The notes: generated by a model not told the origin, from the sequence alone. A DNA stretch of 64,000 nucleotides from Paenibacillus sp. Soil522 (GCF_001428245.1 NZ_LMRV01000044.1:124923-188922); one strand, 5' to 3'. Positions 9,054 through 18,887 are shown, counted from the first letter of the stretch. Numbers and translations are program-made.

Positions 9054-10265
9054 ATGAAGCGAGGGAACATCCTGTTGTTGATCATCATCATGTTATTAGT
9101 TAATAGTGGTTGTTCGAACCATATTGAACTAAACAAGCTCGGGATCATCAGCGCAATAGCCTTTGATTTAGATGAACGTAATCAATGGGTATTGACCTTT
9201 CAAGTTATTATACCGAAATCAACCTCGAGTAAAACCGGTGGCGGTTCCCAGTCTCCGGTTACCGTCTTCTCAACGAAAGGAAAGACCGTACTTGAGGCCA
9301 TTCAGAAGAGTGATTTAGAGACCCCTCGCCATCTCTTTTTTTCTCATACGCAAGTTATTATTATCAGCCAGCGTGTTGCTGAATTCGGAATCAGCCAAAT
9401 ACTGGACGCTTACTTAAGAAGCTATGAATCAAGGGAAACAGCAAATGTTCTAATTTCGAATATAGACGCTCAGAATGTACTCGGGATCCTTGCGCCTTTA
9501 GAAAACATTCCCGGAAACGCGATTAACAATTTGTTAAGTAGACAAGGAGACAAACAAATCAACATCATTCAGTCCAAGTTACATGATGTGATTTCTACAA
9601 TGACAAATCCTTCAGCTAGTGCTACTTTGCCGGAAATCAAAATCGGGGGCGAGACAGAGAAACAAAATTCTTTAGATGCACTTAAACAAACTCGGAATTA
9701 CGCAACATTGACATTGGATAGAGTGGGGGTGTTTAAGCGGGATAAATTTGCAGGCTGGTTAAGCCGGAAAGAAAGCCTCGGCATCCCCTGGATAACAGAT
9801 CAATTAAAAAGAACGACCATCGTCTTTTCTTGTGAAGGGGAGAGCGGCAGCGAACAGCTATCCTCCTTTTTAGTTGAAGTATCTCACACAAAACGAAGAC
9901 CGAAAATTTCGAATGGCAAGTTGTTCATGAACGTAGAAATTGAAGCCAAAGGAAATCTGATTGAAACGGCATGTAATCTGGACCTGAAAAAGTCTAAAAC
10001 CTTAAAAAAACTGGAAAAACATATCCAAGAGAAAATAAAAAATGATGCGGAATATTCCTTTCAAGCTCTGAAAAAAATGAAAGCAGATGCATTGGGCTTC
10101 GGAGACGCATTTCACAAGTTTTATCCACAGGAATGGAAAAAGCTAAGCATGAACTGGGAGAATGAGTTTACGGAAATAAAAATGGACGTAAAAGTTAATG
10201 CAACAATAAGGCGGACCGGAATGATTGATGATTCCTTTTCCAAGATTTCTGGTAAAAAAGAATGA
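9054..10265 (+). CDS. gerKC: Ger(x)C family spore germination lipoprotein
   Basis: C subunit of the germinant receptor, a lipoprotein on the outer face of the spore inner membrane. The signal sequence ends in a lipobox (NSGC, cysteine at about residue 19), followed directly by HIELNKLGIISAIAFD, the hallmark opening of Ger(x)C proteins. The C-terminal domain starts at about residue 210. AGGGGATTAGGAA precedes the ATG at 9054. Its stop is 15 bp from the gerKB start, so the three genes form one operon. 403 aa is typical. Confidence 0.92.
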   Translation: MKRGNILLLIIIMLLVNSGCSNHIELNKLGIISAIAFDLDERNQWVLTFQVIIPKSTSSKTGGGSQSPVTVFSTKGKTVLEAIQKSDLETPRHLFFSHTQVIIISQRVAEFGISQILDAYLRSYESRETANVLISNIDAQNVLGILAPLENIPGNAINNLLSRQGDKQINIIQSKLHDVISTMTNPSASATLPEIKIGGETEKQNSLDALKQTRNYATLTLDRVGVFKRDKFAGWLSRKESLGIPWITDQLKRTTIVFSCEGESGSEQLSSFLVEVSHTKRRPKISNGKLFMNVEIEAKGNLIETACNLDLKKSKTLKKLEKHIQEKIKNDAEYSFQALKKMKADALGFGDAFHKFYPQEWKKLSMNWENEFTEIKMDVKVNATIRRTGMIDDSFSKISGKKE

Positions 10266-10280
10266 GAAATGAGGCTTCAT

Positions 10281-11363
10281 ATGGAACAAATCAGCAAATA
10301 TCAGTTGGGTTCGATGATTATCTTATTTCAAATTGGAAGCACGCCTTTATTTGAATTAGGAATCAAAGCCAATCAAGACGCATGGTTAGTTGTTGTTACT
10401 AGCATGCTGCTGGGATTAATGCTGCTTTTTCTTTTTTTGGCGATCCAACGAAGGGAACCAGAAAAAAATATGAGTCAGTTATTAACTCAATATTTCGGTT
10501 CCTTTGCGGGGAAGTTTCTCTTATTGCTCTATGTCGTGTTCTTTGCTTACGAAGCCATGCGAAATGTGCGCGATTTCGGGGATCTTTCCCTCTTTACCAT
10601 TCTTCCGCATGGCCCCATTTCCGTTATTATGATCATTATGATGTCGTTGTCGATCTATTCGGTTTACAAAGGAATTGAAGTCTTTTTTCGGTTTGCCGAA
10701 TTTATCGTGATAGGAGTGCTGTTATTTTATCTGATCTTGATTATCATGCCATTTATTTCGGGAATTGTGCACTTGGATCGTCTTCTTCCGATTATGGAAA
10801 ATGGAATTCAACCCGTTTTAAAAAATAGTTTACTTCATGAAGTCTGGATGCCATTTGGCCAAATGGTCGTTTTTCTTATGTTTTGGAGCTATGTAAACGA
10901 AAAGAAAGAAATGGCTAAAACGACGGTTAAAGCTTTTTTTGTTTCGAGCATGGTTGTCCTTCTCTCTAACATCATAAATCTGATCGTTCTGGGGCCGGAA
11001 TTAATTAAAATTAGTACGGTACCTTTATTGCAATCCGTACAGCTCATTCAGATCGCTGAAATATTCGAGCGTTTTGACGCGCTTGTTATTTTGCTTTTTT
11101 ATGCGGGGATATTTATCAAAGCGACACTATGGTATTTAGCAGCCTTGCTTGGTCTGTCTCAGTTATTTCGTATAGATTATAGACGGTTTGCCATTCCTGT
11201 CGGAGCAATTATTTATATCACTTCACTTCTCCCTACAAGCTGGCAATCGCATCTGGAGTTTGGGCATTTCATCACGGATCAATTACATATTAATAAGGTT
11301 TTCATCGCCATTATTCCTGCCCTTCTATATATGATTATGATGATTAAATCATACAAGAAATAA
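10281..11363 (+). CDS. gerKB: GerAB/GerKB spore germination permease-like protein
   Basis: B subunit of the germinant receptor, an amino-acid-permease-like membrane protein of the APC superfamily thought to bind the germinant. It has ten hydrophobic segments. The protein begins MEQISKYQLG, the usual family opening, which supports the ATG at 10281 (GAGG 6 nt upstream) over the ATG at 10269. 360 aa is the family length. It is the last gene of the operon; no strong terminator is visible before the next gene at 11448. The germinant cannot be predicted. Confidence 0.92.
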   Translation: MEQISKYQLGSMIILFQIGSTPLFELGIKANQDAWLVVVTSMLLGLMLLFLFLAIQRREPEKNMSQLLTQYFGSFAGKFLLLLYVVFFAYEAMRNVRDFGDLSLFTILPHGPISVIMIIMMSLSIYSVYKGIEVFFRFAEFIVIGVLLFYLILIIMPFISGIVHLDRLLPIMENGIQPVLKNSLLHEVWMPFGQMVVFLMFWSYVNEKKEMAKTTVKAFFVSSMVVLLSNIINLIVLGPELIKISTVPLLQSVQLIQIAEIFERFDALVILLFYAGIFIKATLWYLAALLGLSQLFRIDYRRFAIPVGAIIYITSLLPTSWQSHLEFGHFITDQLHINKVFIAIIPALLYMIMMIKSYKK

Positions 11364-11447
11364 TGAAACGAGTGTCTTTTTGTCGACAATTTAATCAGAC
11401 CATGAAATAATAGATCCACATTTCTTACTAAGGGTGGTGCTGGATTT

Positions 11448-13256
11448 GTGAGATCGTTTCTGCCTTCTTTGCCTGCCTTTAGCTTAAGGGCGCGGCTGAC
11501 GTTTTATTTCATCACGTTGATTATAATTTCGCTTACGGTCATGGGAGCAGGCTATTTTATGAAGAGCTCCGACGTCATTCTGGCAAACGCAAGCGAAACG
11601 TCGCTGGGTCTGGTCAAAATGAGCAATCGATCCATAGACGCCACATTGGCCCAGGTAGAGCAAAGCGCGATTAACATGCACCTGGACGAAGAGCTTTTTA
11701 CTTTTTTTAATAACACCAGCCTTGAAGACAGAAGCGATGCCGACCGTAGGATTACGCGCGTTCTCAATAAATATTTTCCTTCTACGGAGGATGTGTTTTC
11801 GGTCAATTTGGTTACGAAGGAATACACGTTCGGTGAAACCCCGAACTTTTGGATTCCCAAAAAGGATTATGCCTTATCCAATATTTATCAGATTGGCCAG
11901 CGATCCACGGCAAACACAAGATGGATTCCTACTTACAACCTGCTTGAACAGTTTTATTCGACCAGCCTCACATATACGGAGAAGGATCAATACGTTTTTA
12001 CCGCCACCAGGCGGATGAACTTTACAGCAGTACGGAACAATTTGCTGAGGGAAATGGGAGAAAACGTAGAGCGCCCGATCCTCATCCTGAACTTTCAAGA
12101 GACGATGATTAAAAAGGCATTTAAGGAGAGTCTGACGATTGAAGGCTCTTTTTATCAGATGTTCACCGAAGATGGCATGATTGTGTCTGCCTCTGGGTCG
12201 CTTCACGATCAGGCTGCGGTAAGCCAGGATTGGATCCGTTATGCGGCTGCGAAGAGGAGCGGTACGGAATATATCGAGATCAATGGCCGGAAGATGGTCG
12301 TTTGCTTTGACACCGTTAACGTTACAGGCTGGTTATCCGCTGTATTTATTCCTTACGACAACCTAAAGAAAACCGTTCCGAACATGTCTGCCTATATGTT
12401 TTATTCGACGATCTTCATCATTCTGATCTCGGTTGTCCTAGCCTCCTTTATATCGGGGAGAATAACCCTGCCGTTAAAAAGGCTTCTGCGGGCCATCCAT
12501 CGCATTGGGGAAGGCAATTTCGACAGCAAAATCGAACCGACAGGCACGATGGAGCTTAACGTCATCATTCACAAATTCAATCAAATGAACGATAAAATCC
12601 ATACTCTGATCGAGGAAAACTATAAGACGCAACTGAAAGAAATGGAAGCGGAATTGAAGGCGCTCAATTTTCAGTTCAATCCGCATTTTCTTTATAATAC
12701 GCTTAATATCATTAATTATTTGGCGATTGAGAACAAGCAAAAGCTGATCAGCAATATGCTGGTCGATCTATCGGAGATGCTTGAATATACCGCCAAAAAT
12801 CCGGGCAGGGTAAGCTTCAAGGAAGACCTCGCCTACTTACAGAACTATGTCTTCATCATGAACCAAAGGTTTGAGGGGAAATTTACGATATCGTATGAGA
12901 TGGATCCCCAGTTATTCCATTATTCCGTACCGAAATTTTTTCTGCAGCCTTTTATAGAGAATTCACTGATACACGCTCTTGATGAGATGGAGGAGGGCGG
13001 AGTAATTAAAGTATCGGGACGAATCGAAGGGCAACTTAGAGTTTTCACCATTGTGGATAACGGGAAAGGAATGGATCCGGACACGATCCGCCGTGTGCTC
13101 GAGTCAGAGGATATTCCGAAAGATAAATTTCAATCCATAGGGATGACGAACGTGAACCAACGGATCAAAATGCTTTACGGGCATGACTATGGCATTCATA
13201 TTGAATCGCAGAAAAATCATGGGACGACCGTTACGATACGGCTTCCTCTCAGCTAA
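11448..13256 (+). CDS. YesM-type sensor histidine kinase, system 2
   Basis: Membrane sensor kinase for the sugar transporter that follows. First membrane segment at about residues 17-37, a large extracellular sensor domain of about 270 residues, second segment about 311-331, a HAMP domain, then the His_kinase box with FNPHFLYNTL (phospho-His 413) and an ATPase domain with PFIENSLIHAL and DNGKGM. Start is GTG at 11448 with AGGGTGG 10 nt upstream. Its partner regulator is not adjacent but lies beyond the three transporter genes at 16666, an arrangement less common than kinase-regulator pairs. A terminator follows, so the kinase is transcribed apart from the transporter. Confidence 0.93.
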   Translation: MRSFLPSLPAFSLRARLTFYFITLIIISLTVMGAGYFMKSSDVILANASETSLGLVKMSNRSIDATLAQVEQSAINMHLDEELFTFFNNTSLEDRSDADRRITRVLNKYFPSTEDVFSVNLVTKEYTFGETPNFWIPKKDYALSNIYQIGQRSTANTRWIPTYNLLEQFYSTSLTYTEKDQYVFTATRRMNFTAVRNNLLREMGENVERPILILNFQETMIKKAFKESLTIEGSFYQMFTEDGMIVSASGSLHDQAAVSQDWIRYAAAKRSGTEYIEINGRKMVVCFDTVNVTGWLSAVFIPYDNLKKTVPNMSAYMFYSTIFIILISVVLASFISGRITLPLKRLLRAIHRIGEGNFDSKIEPTGTMELNVIIHKFNQMNDKIHTLIEENYKTQLKEMEAELKALNFQFNPHFLYNTLNIINYLAIENKQKLISNMLVDLSEMLEYTAKNPGRVSFKEDLAYLQNYVFIMNQRFEGKFTISYEMDPQLFHYSVPKFFLQPFIENSLIHALDEMEEGGVIKVSGRIEGQLRVFTIVDNGKGMDPDTIRRVLESEDIPKDKFQSIGMTNVNQRIKMLYGHDYGIHIESQKNHGTTVTIRLPLS

Positions 13257-13260
13257 TTGG

Positions 13261-13304
13261 ATCAGGCGAGAATGGCTATTGACGCCGCCTTGCCTGATTT
13301 TTTT
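13261..13304 (+). terminator. Rho-independent terminator after system 2 kinase
   Basis: ATCAGGC (13261-13267) pairs with GCCTGAT (13292-13298) and is followed by a run of seven T. It starts 4 bp after the kinase stop and separates the kinase from the transporter operon. Confidence 0.8.
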
Positions 13305-13319
13305 ATGGAAATGTGCTTT

Positions 13320-13333
13320 TGAAAGTGTTTTCA
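13320..13333 (+). promoter_or_regulatory. cre-like catabolite repression site
   Basis: TGAAAGTGTTTTCA is palindromic and matches the CcpA site consensus TGWAARCGYTWNCW at all but one position. It lies about 100 bp before the binding-protein ATG, upstream of a TATTATGAT -10-like sequence (13387-13395), and so could mediate glucose repression of system 2. An ACGTTTTTT/AAAAAACGT pair (about 13354 and 13408) also flanks this promoter. Confidence 0.45.
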
Positions 13334-13431
13334 GTGTTATTGTCCACTAATTTACGTTTTTTAGAGTAGGTTAATTCCATTAATCCTATTATGATGAAAG
13401 CGTAATCAAAAAACGTTTAGGATGGTGTTAT

Positions 13432-14733
13432 ATGAAAAAGGGGATCATTACCGCAGTACTTGCCACAATGCTTATTACCGGCTGTTCCTCCGGAGGCCAA
13501 ACGAACGAAGCGGCTTCTGAAGGGAGCGGCGGAAATGCAAGCAATGAAGTAGTTGAGCTTAACTTCTGGCGTCCGCAAGCGGGCGAGGCGGAGGATAATG
13601 TTTATGTAAAGCGGATAGAGGAGTTCAACAAAGCTTATGAAGGCAAGATAAAATTGAAGATGGAAGTCATTACAAGGGGCAATTCTTTCGCTTATGAAGA
13701 TAAAATCAATGCGGCTGTAGCATCCAATACGCTTCCGGACGTCATTGCGATGGACGGGCCCAATATCGCCAATTACGCGGCTTCGGATATTATTATCCCG
13801 CTGGATGAATATTTCACCGAGGAGGACATGAATGATTTCGTACCGTCCATAGTCCAGCAGGGCATGTATAAGGAGAAATTTTATGCGCCAGGATTGAACG
13901 AGTCTTCCGTAGTGTTGTTTTACAATAAGAAAATTATGGAAGAAAACGGGATCACGCCGCCTGACAAAATAGAAGACGCATGGACATGGGACGAGTGGTA
14001 TGACGTCATGAAGAAAACCTCCAAGGACGGCATTTTCGGAACGAATATGATTAACGATAAGGGCGAATGGATGACATATGCGTTCGAGCAATTGTGGATC
14101 TCGGGCGGAACGGACCTCGTAAACGACGAAGGAACAAAGGCTGACGGATTCGTTAATAGCGAGCAAGGCATGGAAGCCGCCGCTTTCCTGCAGAAGCTCG
14201 CGAATGAAAAACTGTTCAACATCGACCCGAAACCGACAGAATTCGAAGAAGGAAAAGCGGCCACCAAGCTTGGCGGTCCTTGGAATATCCCTGGATTCAA
14301 AAACTATCCGGACCTGGAATGGGGCATTACCTATTTCCCTAAGAAACCGGGTGGCAACTCGACCGCACCTTCCGGCAGCTGGGCTGTAGGCGTCTCGGCG
14401 GACAGTGAGCATCCGAAGGAAGCGGCGGAAGCGGTGAAATGGCTTACGAACAAAGACAGCTCCACAGAGCTGGCGAAAGCGACAAGCATGCCGGCCAGCC
14501 GTAAATCTGCTTTCGAGAGCATGTCGGAATACAATGAACTGCCGCTCCGAATCATTAAGGAGCAAGTGACGACGGTCTCGAACGCAAGACCGGTAACCCC
14601 AGCTTATCCCGTGCTGACGCAAAAGTTTGCCGAAGCTTTGATCGATATTATGGTGGGCGCCGATGTGAAGAAGTCGCTTGATAATGTGGCAACCATTTAT
14701 GATGAAGAATTCAAGAGAAACTTTGCCGAATAG
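13432..14733 (+). CDS. Family 1 extracellular solute-binding lipoprotein (UgpB/MalE-like)
   Basis: Binding protein of sugar system 2. Lipobox ITGC with the cysteine at residue 18, a Gly/Ser/Asn-rich linker, then a family 1 binding fold of about 390 residues with LPDVIAMDG, VLFYNKKIMEENG and a tryptophan-rich WTWDEWYDVM stretch typical of sugar-binding proteins. ATG at 13432 follows GGATGG. First gene of the operon with permeases at 14833 and 15771. The 433-aa size differs from the large LplA-like proteins of systems 1 and 3, so the substrate is probably a different sugar. Confidence 0.93.
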   Translation: MKKGIITAVLATMLITGCSSGGQTNEAASEGSGGNASNEVVELNFWRPQAGEAEDNVYVKRIEEFNKAYEGKIKLKMEVITRGNSFAYEDKINAAVASNTLPDVIAMDGPNIANYAASDIIIPLDEYFTEEDMNDFVPSIVQQGMYKEKFYAPGLNESSVVLFYNKKIMEENGITPPDKIEDAWTWDEWYDVMKKTSKDGIFGTNMINDKGEWMTYAFEQLWISGGTDLVNDEGTKADGFVNSEQGMEAAAFLQKLANEKLFNIDPKPTEFEEGKAATKLGGPWNIPGFKNYPDLEWGITYFPKKPGGNSTAPSGSWAVGVSADSEHPKEAAEAVKWLTNKDSSTELAKATSMPASRKSAFESMSEYNELPLRIIKEQVTTVSNARPVTPAYPVLTQKFAEALIDIMVGADVKKSLDNVATIYDEEFKRNFAE

Positions 14734-14832
14734 GCGTTAAGTAGAGAATGAATGGTTGCGGCAGCGGGAATAGCCACAAATGCTCCTGCGCCGCACCTTT
14801 CATTATTTTTGGAGAGAGGGAGATTAGACGAT

Positions 14833-15753
14833 ATGCAAACTGCATGGGGTGTAGTTGAACATAAGATCAAGCAGGCGTCACTCAGGCGGCAGAAGAGAAG
14901 GGAAAGTGTCGTTGGTTATTCTTTCATTGCGCCTTCGGTAATATTGCTTCTGGTGTTTCTGGTGCTGCCGTTTATGTTTGCGGTCCTATTCGGCTTCACC
15001 AAGTTCAACTTGCTTCGGCCGGATAAGATCCAGTTCATCGGATTAGATAATTACAAGCTTCTTTTTCAGGACAGCTTATTCTATAAGTCACTGTTCAACA
15101 CATTATATTTTACCGTCATCGTCGTTCCTGTCCAATCCGCTGTGGCGTTTATGCTTGCCCTCTTGGTCAATCATCAGTTAAAGCTGCGGAATGTGTATCG
15201 AATCGCCTACTTCAGTCCGGTTGTGACCTCCATGACCGTTATCGCTATATTGTGGATTTCTCTCTATAATCCGAATGAAGGATTGATCAATTCAGCCCTG
15301 AATTTTTTCGGAATCCCGAAACAACCCTTCCTGAGAAGCGCGGATCAGGCGATGCATTCGATTATCTTTATGTCGGTATGGCAGGCGGCCGGCTATCAAA
15401 TGATGATTTTTCTCGCCGGCCTTCAGGGGATCTCCAAGGATATCTATGAAGCCTCATCTATAGACGGGGCGAACAGGTTCCAGCAGCTGCGTTTCATTAC
15501 AATTCCAAGTTTGTATAACGTGACTGCGTTTGTGCTGACGATTACGACGATTCAAGCGGTGAAGCTGTTCGTGCAGCCGTACATTATGACGAACGGCGGT
15601 CCCGAAAATACGACGCGGACGCTGGCCTTGCTCATTTACCAACAAGGCTTCCAGTTTAGGAACGCTGGATATGCTTCGGCCATATCCGTCATTTTCTTCC
15701 TTATTGTCGTCGTTATCTCTTTTTCCATGAAAAAATTTTTTAGAGATAAATAG
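14833..15753 (+). CDS. Sugar ABC transporter permease, UgpA/MalF type
   Basis: First permease of system 2. Six membrane segments; EAA loop IYEASSIDGANRFQQLRFITIP. I choose the ATG at 14833 (306 aa) because GAGGGAG lies 10 nt upstream and the product then begins like its relatives; the frame can be extended to an ATG at 14752, which would add 27 poorly conserved residues and has no clear ribosome site. It forms a heterodimer with the 15771 product, downstream of the binding-protein gene. Confidence 0.9.
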   Translation: MQTAWGVVEHKIKQASLRRQKRRESVVGYSFIAPSVILLLVFLVLPFMFAVLFGFTKFNLLRPDKIQFIGLDNYKLLFQDSLFYKSLFNTLYFTVIVVPVQSAVAFMLALLVNHQLKLRNVYRIAYFSPVVTSMTVIAILWISLYNPNEGLINSALNFFGIPKQPFLRSADQAMHSIIFMSVWQAAGYQMMIFLAGLQGISKDIYEASSIDGANRFQQLRFITIPSLYNVTAFVLTITTIQAVKLFVQPYIMTNGGPENTTRTLALLIYQQGFQFRNAGYASAISVIFFLIVVVISFSMKKFFRDK

Positions 15754-15770
15754 CGGGAGGGTCGTTACGT

Positions 15771-16601
15771 ATGACAGATCGAACAGCAAAACGGTTTCTA
15801 AATATAGCTAACATAATCATGTCGCTTTTGTTCATTACCCCATTGCTATGGATGGTGGTTTCATCGTTTAAGCCTGAAACTCAGATTTTCGCGGACTTAA
15901 GCTCCTTGAAAGCATTGCTTCCTCTACATTTTACGTTTGATAATTATATAGCCGCTTTCGACCGGATTCCGATGATGAAATATTTGTTTAATAGTTTATT
16001 TTATGTTACGGTCACTTGTGTAAGCGGATTGGCTGTCAATTCCATCTGCGGTTATGCGCTTGCCAAGCTGCAATTCAAAGGCAGGGAATTCGTCCTTATG
16101 GCCGTCATTGCGCTAATGATTGTGCCATTCGAGAGCATCCTGATGCCGATGTATTTCATCGTGAACAGCTTGAAGTGGGTGGACACCTGGTATGCATTAA
16201 TCGTTCCTTTTGTAGCGAATTGCTTCAGCATCTTTATGTTCCGCCAATTTTTCATGGACGTTCCCAATGAAATACTGGAATCGGCCGCTATTGACGGTTC
16301 ATCGCCGATGAAGACATTTATAGCCATCGTCGTTCCATTATCGGGGCCTGTCTTCGCGACCGTTTTTATCCTTGATTATATTAATCACTGGGGCGATTTC
16401 ATGTGGCCGATCCTGGTCACAACGGGAGAATCGCTGCGGAACATTCAATTAGGGATTCAGACCTTTTTCACACTTCCGCCTATCTATTACGGTCAGATTA
16501 TGGCAACCCTTACGTTTACTACCGTTCCAATCATTATTCTTTTTCTGATGTTGCAAAAATATTACGTGCAAGGAATAACGAGCGCGGGCATAAAAGGGTA
16601 A
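15771..16601 (+). CDS. Sugar ABC transporter permease, UgpE/MalG type
   Basis: Second permease of system 2, 17 bp after the first, with GGGAGG 10 nt before the ATG. Six membrane segments. The EAA-type loop reads ILESAAIDGSSPMKTFIAIVVP; the C-terminus ends VQGITSAGIKG, as usual for MalG-like permeases. 276 aa is the standard length. The regulator gene at 16666 follows after 64 bp and may be co-transcribed. Confidence 0.93.
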   Translation: MTDRTAKRFLNIANIIMSLLFITPLLWMVVSSFKPETQIFADLSSLKALLPLHFTFDNYIAAFDRIPMMKYLFNSLFYVTVTCVSGLAVNSICGYALAKLQFKGREFVLMAVIALMIVPFESILMPMYFIVNSLKWVDTWYALIVPFVANCFSIFMFRQFFMDVPNEILESAAIDGSSPMKTFIAIVVPLSGPVFATVFILDYINHWGDFMWPILVTTGESLRNIQLGIQTFFTLPPIYYGQIMATLTFTTVPIIILFLMLQKYYVQGITSAGIKG

Positions 16602-16665
16602 ATGAACGGCCTTATGGTAAAATGAAGCCAACATATGACAATCGTTAGGGTAGGTGAGAATCATC

Positions 16666-18285
16666 TTGAACAAGATAATGGTCATCGACGATGAGGCTAT
16701 TCAGCGAAGGGTGCTCGGGAAAATGATTCGTGAAGTCCTGCCCGAATGCGAGGTTATTGAGGCAAGCAACGGAAAGGCTGCCCTGGATTTGCTCAAGTCA
16801 CATTCAATTGATGTTGTTATCACGGATATTAAGATGCCGATCATGAATGGTTTTGCATTCATTGAGCATGTGAATGAAACGGACGCCCATACGAAAATTA
16901 TCATTCTTAGCGGATACCGCTACTTTGAATATGCACAAAGAGCCGTCCAGCTCGGTGCATTCGATTATTTGCTGAAGCCGGTGAAGGAAGAGAGTATAGA
17001 GCAGCTGTTGAATAAAGTAGCGGAGACCATCCGAAAAGAAAAAGTGCAGTCCATAGAACAAGAGACGATCAAAAATCAATTGCACAGCAGCTTAAGCGTC
17101 TATTATGATCACTTGCTGCATGAGTGGATAAACAACGGGTTGTCAGAGCCCAAGTTAAAAGAACTGAAAACCAAATTTAAACTGGGCAATAACGGTTTCA
17201 GCGTTGTTACAAGGATTTATGATACCGATCCTGAACATTTATCCGAAGGCCAATTAGAGGAAATCAGAAACGCCATGCCTGACAGGTTGGAGAATCTTAT
17301 TGGTTTGGACGGCAGGGCTGTTTCTTTTTTTTCGACGGAGGATAAAAGAAGCCTGATTACCGTGATGACTGCGGAGACTTACACGGATGCCGAAGCAGAT
17401 AAGATGCTGGTTTCCTTAAAGGATTTCAGTCGCCAGTTGTCAGAGCAATACAATTGCTTGTTCATCATTGGTGTGGGCGGAGTACGTTCGAATTTTTTGC
17501 AGGGCGCGTTAGATTCTTATAAAGAAGCGCAAGCAGCTGTTTGCTTCCGTTATTTTCTCAGCACAGAGCGTGTAATCCGCTATAAAGATATTTCGGGCAA
17601 GATTAAGCCCATGCTTTATGATTTTATGAAGGATGAGGAGCTTCTCAAAGAGTACATCCGAACAATGAAGAGCGAATCCATGATCAACCATGCCGAAGCG
17701 CTGTTCAATCGGGTCATCGACAACGGTTTCCCGTACCCTGACCAGTGGATCAAGTCGGTTGTTCATATGGTTTATCATATAGCGCCGGTTATTTCGGATT
17801 TCGTTAGCGATGATGAATATCAACAAACGTTAGCGGAAATCGAGAGACTGCTCACGACGGCTGCAGATTATGGCGATTGTCAAAAAAAGTTTACGGATAT
17901 TCTCATTCACTTCATGACGATCATCAAAAGCAATCGCACGAAAAAGCATGAAATGGTGATCGAGAAATGCAAAGCCTATATCGACACTCATTACATGGAG
18001 GATTTGTCCTTAGAAACGGTATCCAGCCAGTTATTTTTTAGTCCCAATTATTTGAGCATCATATTGAAAAATCATTTGGGCATGGCCTATTCGAAATATT
18101 TAACGGAAGTTCGATTAAGGAAGGCCGTTGAAATGCTCGAGAACCGGGATAACAAGGTGTATGAAATCGCCGCCAAAGTCGGATTTAAGGATGAAAAATA
18201 TTTTTATCGCGTATTTAAGAACAGATTTGGCGTTACGCCGGACGAATACCGCAAGAGTCATCACTGTTTTGATAATCGTCAGTAA
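16666..18285 (+). CDS. YesN-type response regulator, system 2
   Basis: Response regulator expected to take phosphate from the kinase at 11448. Receiver domain residues 1-120 with D8-D9 and phospho-acceptor D54 in TDIKMP; the SGYRYFEYAQ and LLKPV stretches supply the conserved switch and lysine residues. A central region of about 290 residues is followed by AraC double helix-turn-helix at about 435-539 (VGFKDEKYFYRVFKNRFG). The start is taken as TTG at 16666, 7 nt after AGGTGAG; the GTG at 16654 lies inside that ribosome site. Ends just before a strong terminator shared with a convergent gene. Confidence 0.92.
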   Translation: MNKIMVIDDEAIQRRVLGKMIREVLPECEVIEASNGKAALDLLKSHSIDVVITDIKMPIMNGFAFIEHVNETDAHTKIIILSGYRYFEYAQRAVQLGAFDYLLKPVKEESIEQLLNKVAETIRKEKVQSIEQETIKNQLHSSLSVYYDHLLHEWINNGLSEPKLKELKTKFKLGNNGFSVVTRIYDTDPEHLSEGQLEEIRNAMPDRLENLIGLDGRAVSFFSTEDKRSLITVMTAETYTDAEADKMLVSLKDFSRQLSEQYNCLFIIGVGGVRSNFLQGALDSYKEAQAAVCFRYFLSTERVIRYKDISGKIKPMLYDFMKDEELLKEYIRTMKSESMINHAEALFNRVIDNGFPYPDQWIKSVVHMVYHIAPVISDFVSDDEYQQTLAEIERLLTTAADYGDCQKKFTDILIHFMTIIKSNRTKKHEMVIEKCKAYIDTHYMEDLSLETVSSQLFFSPNYLSIILKNHLGMAYSKYLTEVRLRKAVEMLENRDNKVYEIAAKVGFKDEKYFYRVFKNRFGVTPDEYRKSHHCFDNRQ

Positions 18286-18293
18286 CGAGCAAG

Positions 18294-18327
18294 GCGGCAG
18301 CCAGGGAGGGGGCTGCCGCGTTTTTTA
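18294..18327. terminator. Terminator between convergent genes
   Basis: GCGGCAGCC (18294-18302) pairs with GGCTGCCGC (18311-18319), followed by six T. It serves the regulator on the plus strand and sits 3 bp from the stop of the minus-strand XRE gene. Confidence 0.85.
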
Positions 18328-18329
18328 TT

Positions 18330-18887
18330 TCAATCCTCAGAAGATTTTTCTTCCGTAAATATGGCCAAATATTTCACCTGCGGCGACAACGGGATAACGA
18401 GGTGTTCCTCCAAGGAATTAAAGTATACGCCGTCTCCGGCATTCATTTCATATTCCAGGCTGCCAACCTTGTATTTCATTTTGCCGGAGAGCACAAAGAT
18501 GAACTCCTCCCCTTCATGGGAAAATACGTGGCTCTTGACCTCGCCTTTCTCTGCGATAAATAGATACGGCTGCATCGTCTTGTCCCTTCGTCCCGATGCA
18601 AATGCATAGAAGGAATAACCGTTGCTCGTCTTGATCCATTTATCAGCATCATCATATTCCGCTGCGCTTGTAAACACGGTTCCATTGCTTACATCGGGTT
18701 CAAGCAGGTCCGACACCTTCACGCCAAGCGCTCCGGCGATTTTCATGAGTGTCGCAACGGCGGGCATGGTGCTGCCGCTTTCGATCTTGGACAGCATGCT
18801 CTTCGTGAACCCGCATGCGCCCGCAATCTCATCTTGTGTTCGCTTCTGCTCCTTGCGAATCAAACGGATTCTCTTTCCTAATTCCAT
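18330..18887 (-). CDS. XRE family transcriptional regulator with cupin domain
   Basis: Small DNA-binding regulator. Residues 1-60 form an XRE helix-turn-helix (RTQDEIAGACGF, then TKSMLSKIESG); the C-terminal half is a cupin domain (SHVFSHEGEEFIFVLSGKM, then YFNSLEEHLV), a sensor arrangement common in regulators of sugar or amino-acid metabolism. I use the ATG at 18887, with GAGGT about 7 nt upstream; an ATG at 18893 almost touches that site. It is divergent from the dehydrogenase operon at 19070 and probably controls it through the palindrome at 19021. The downstream cupin gene at 20837 is of similar fold but has no HTH. Confidence 0.9.
   Translation of the reverse strand: MELGKRIRLIRKEQKRTQDEIAGACGFTKSMLSKIESGSTMPAVATLMKIAGALGVKVSDLLEPDVSNGTVFTSAAEYDDADKWIKTSNGYSFYAFASGRRDKTMQPYLFIAEKGEVKSHVFSHEGEEFIFVLSGKMKYKVGSLEYEMNAGDGVYFNSLEEHLVIPLSPQVKYLAIFTEEKSSED

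Noticed and set aside
13417..14622. 401-codon open frame on the minus strand opposite the system 2 binding-protein gene
   Set aside because: It mirrors a well-supported gene with lipobox and family motifs, is full of Arg, His and Cys runs typical of antisense frames, and has no ribosome site or domain.
14752..14832. Longer start for the system 2 permease
   Set aside because: The ATG at 14833 has the ribosome site and gives the family length; the extra residues do not resemble permease N-termini.
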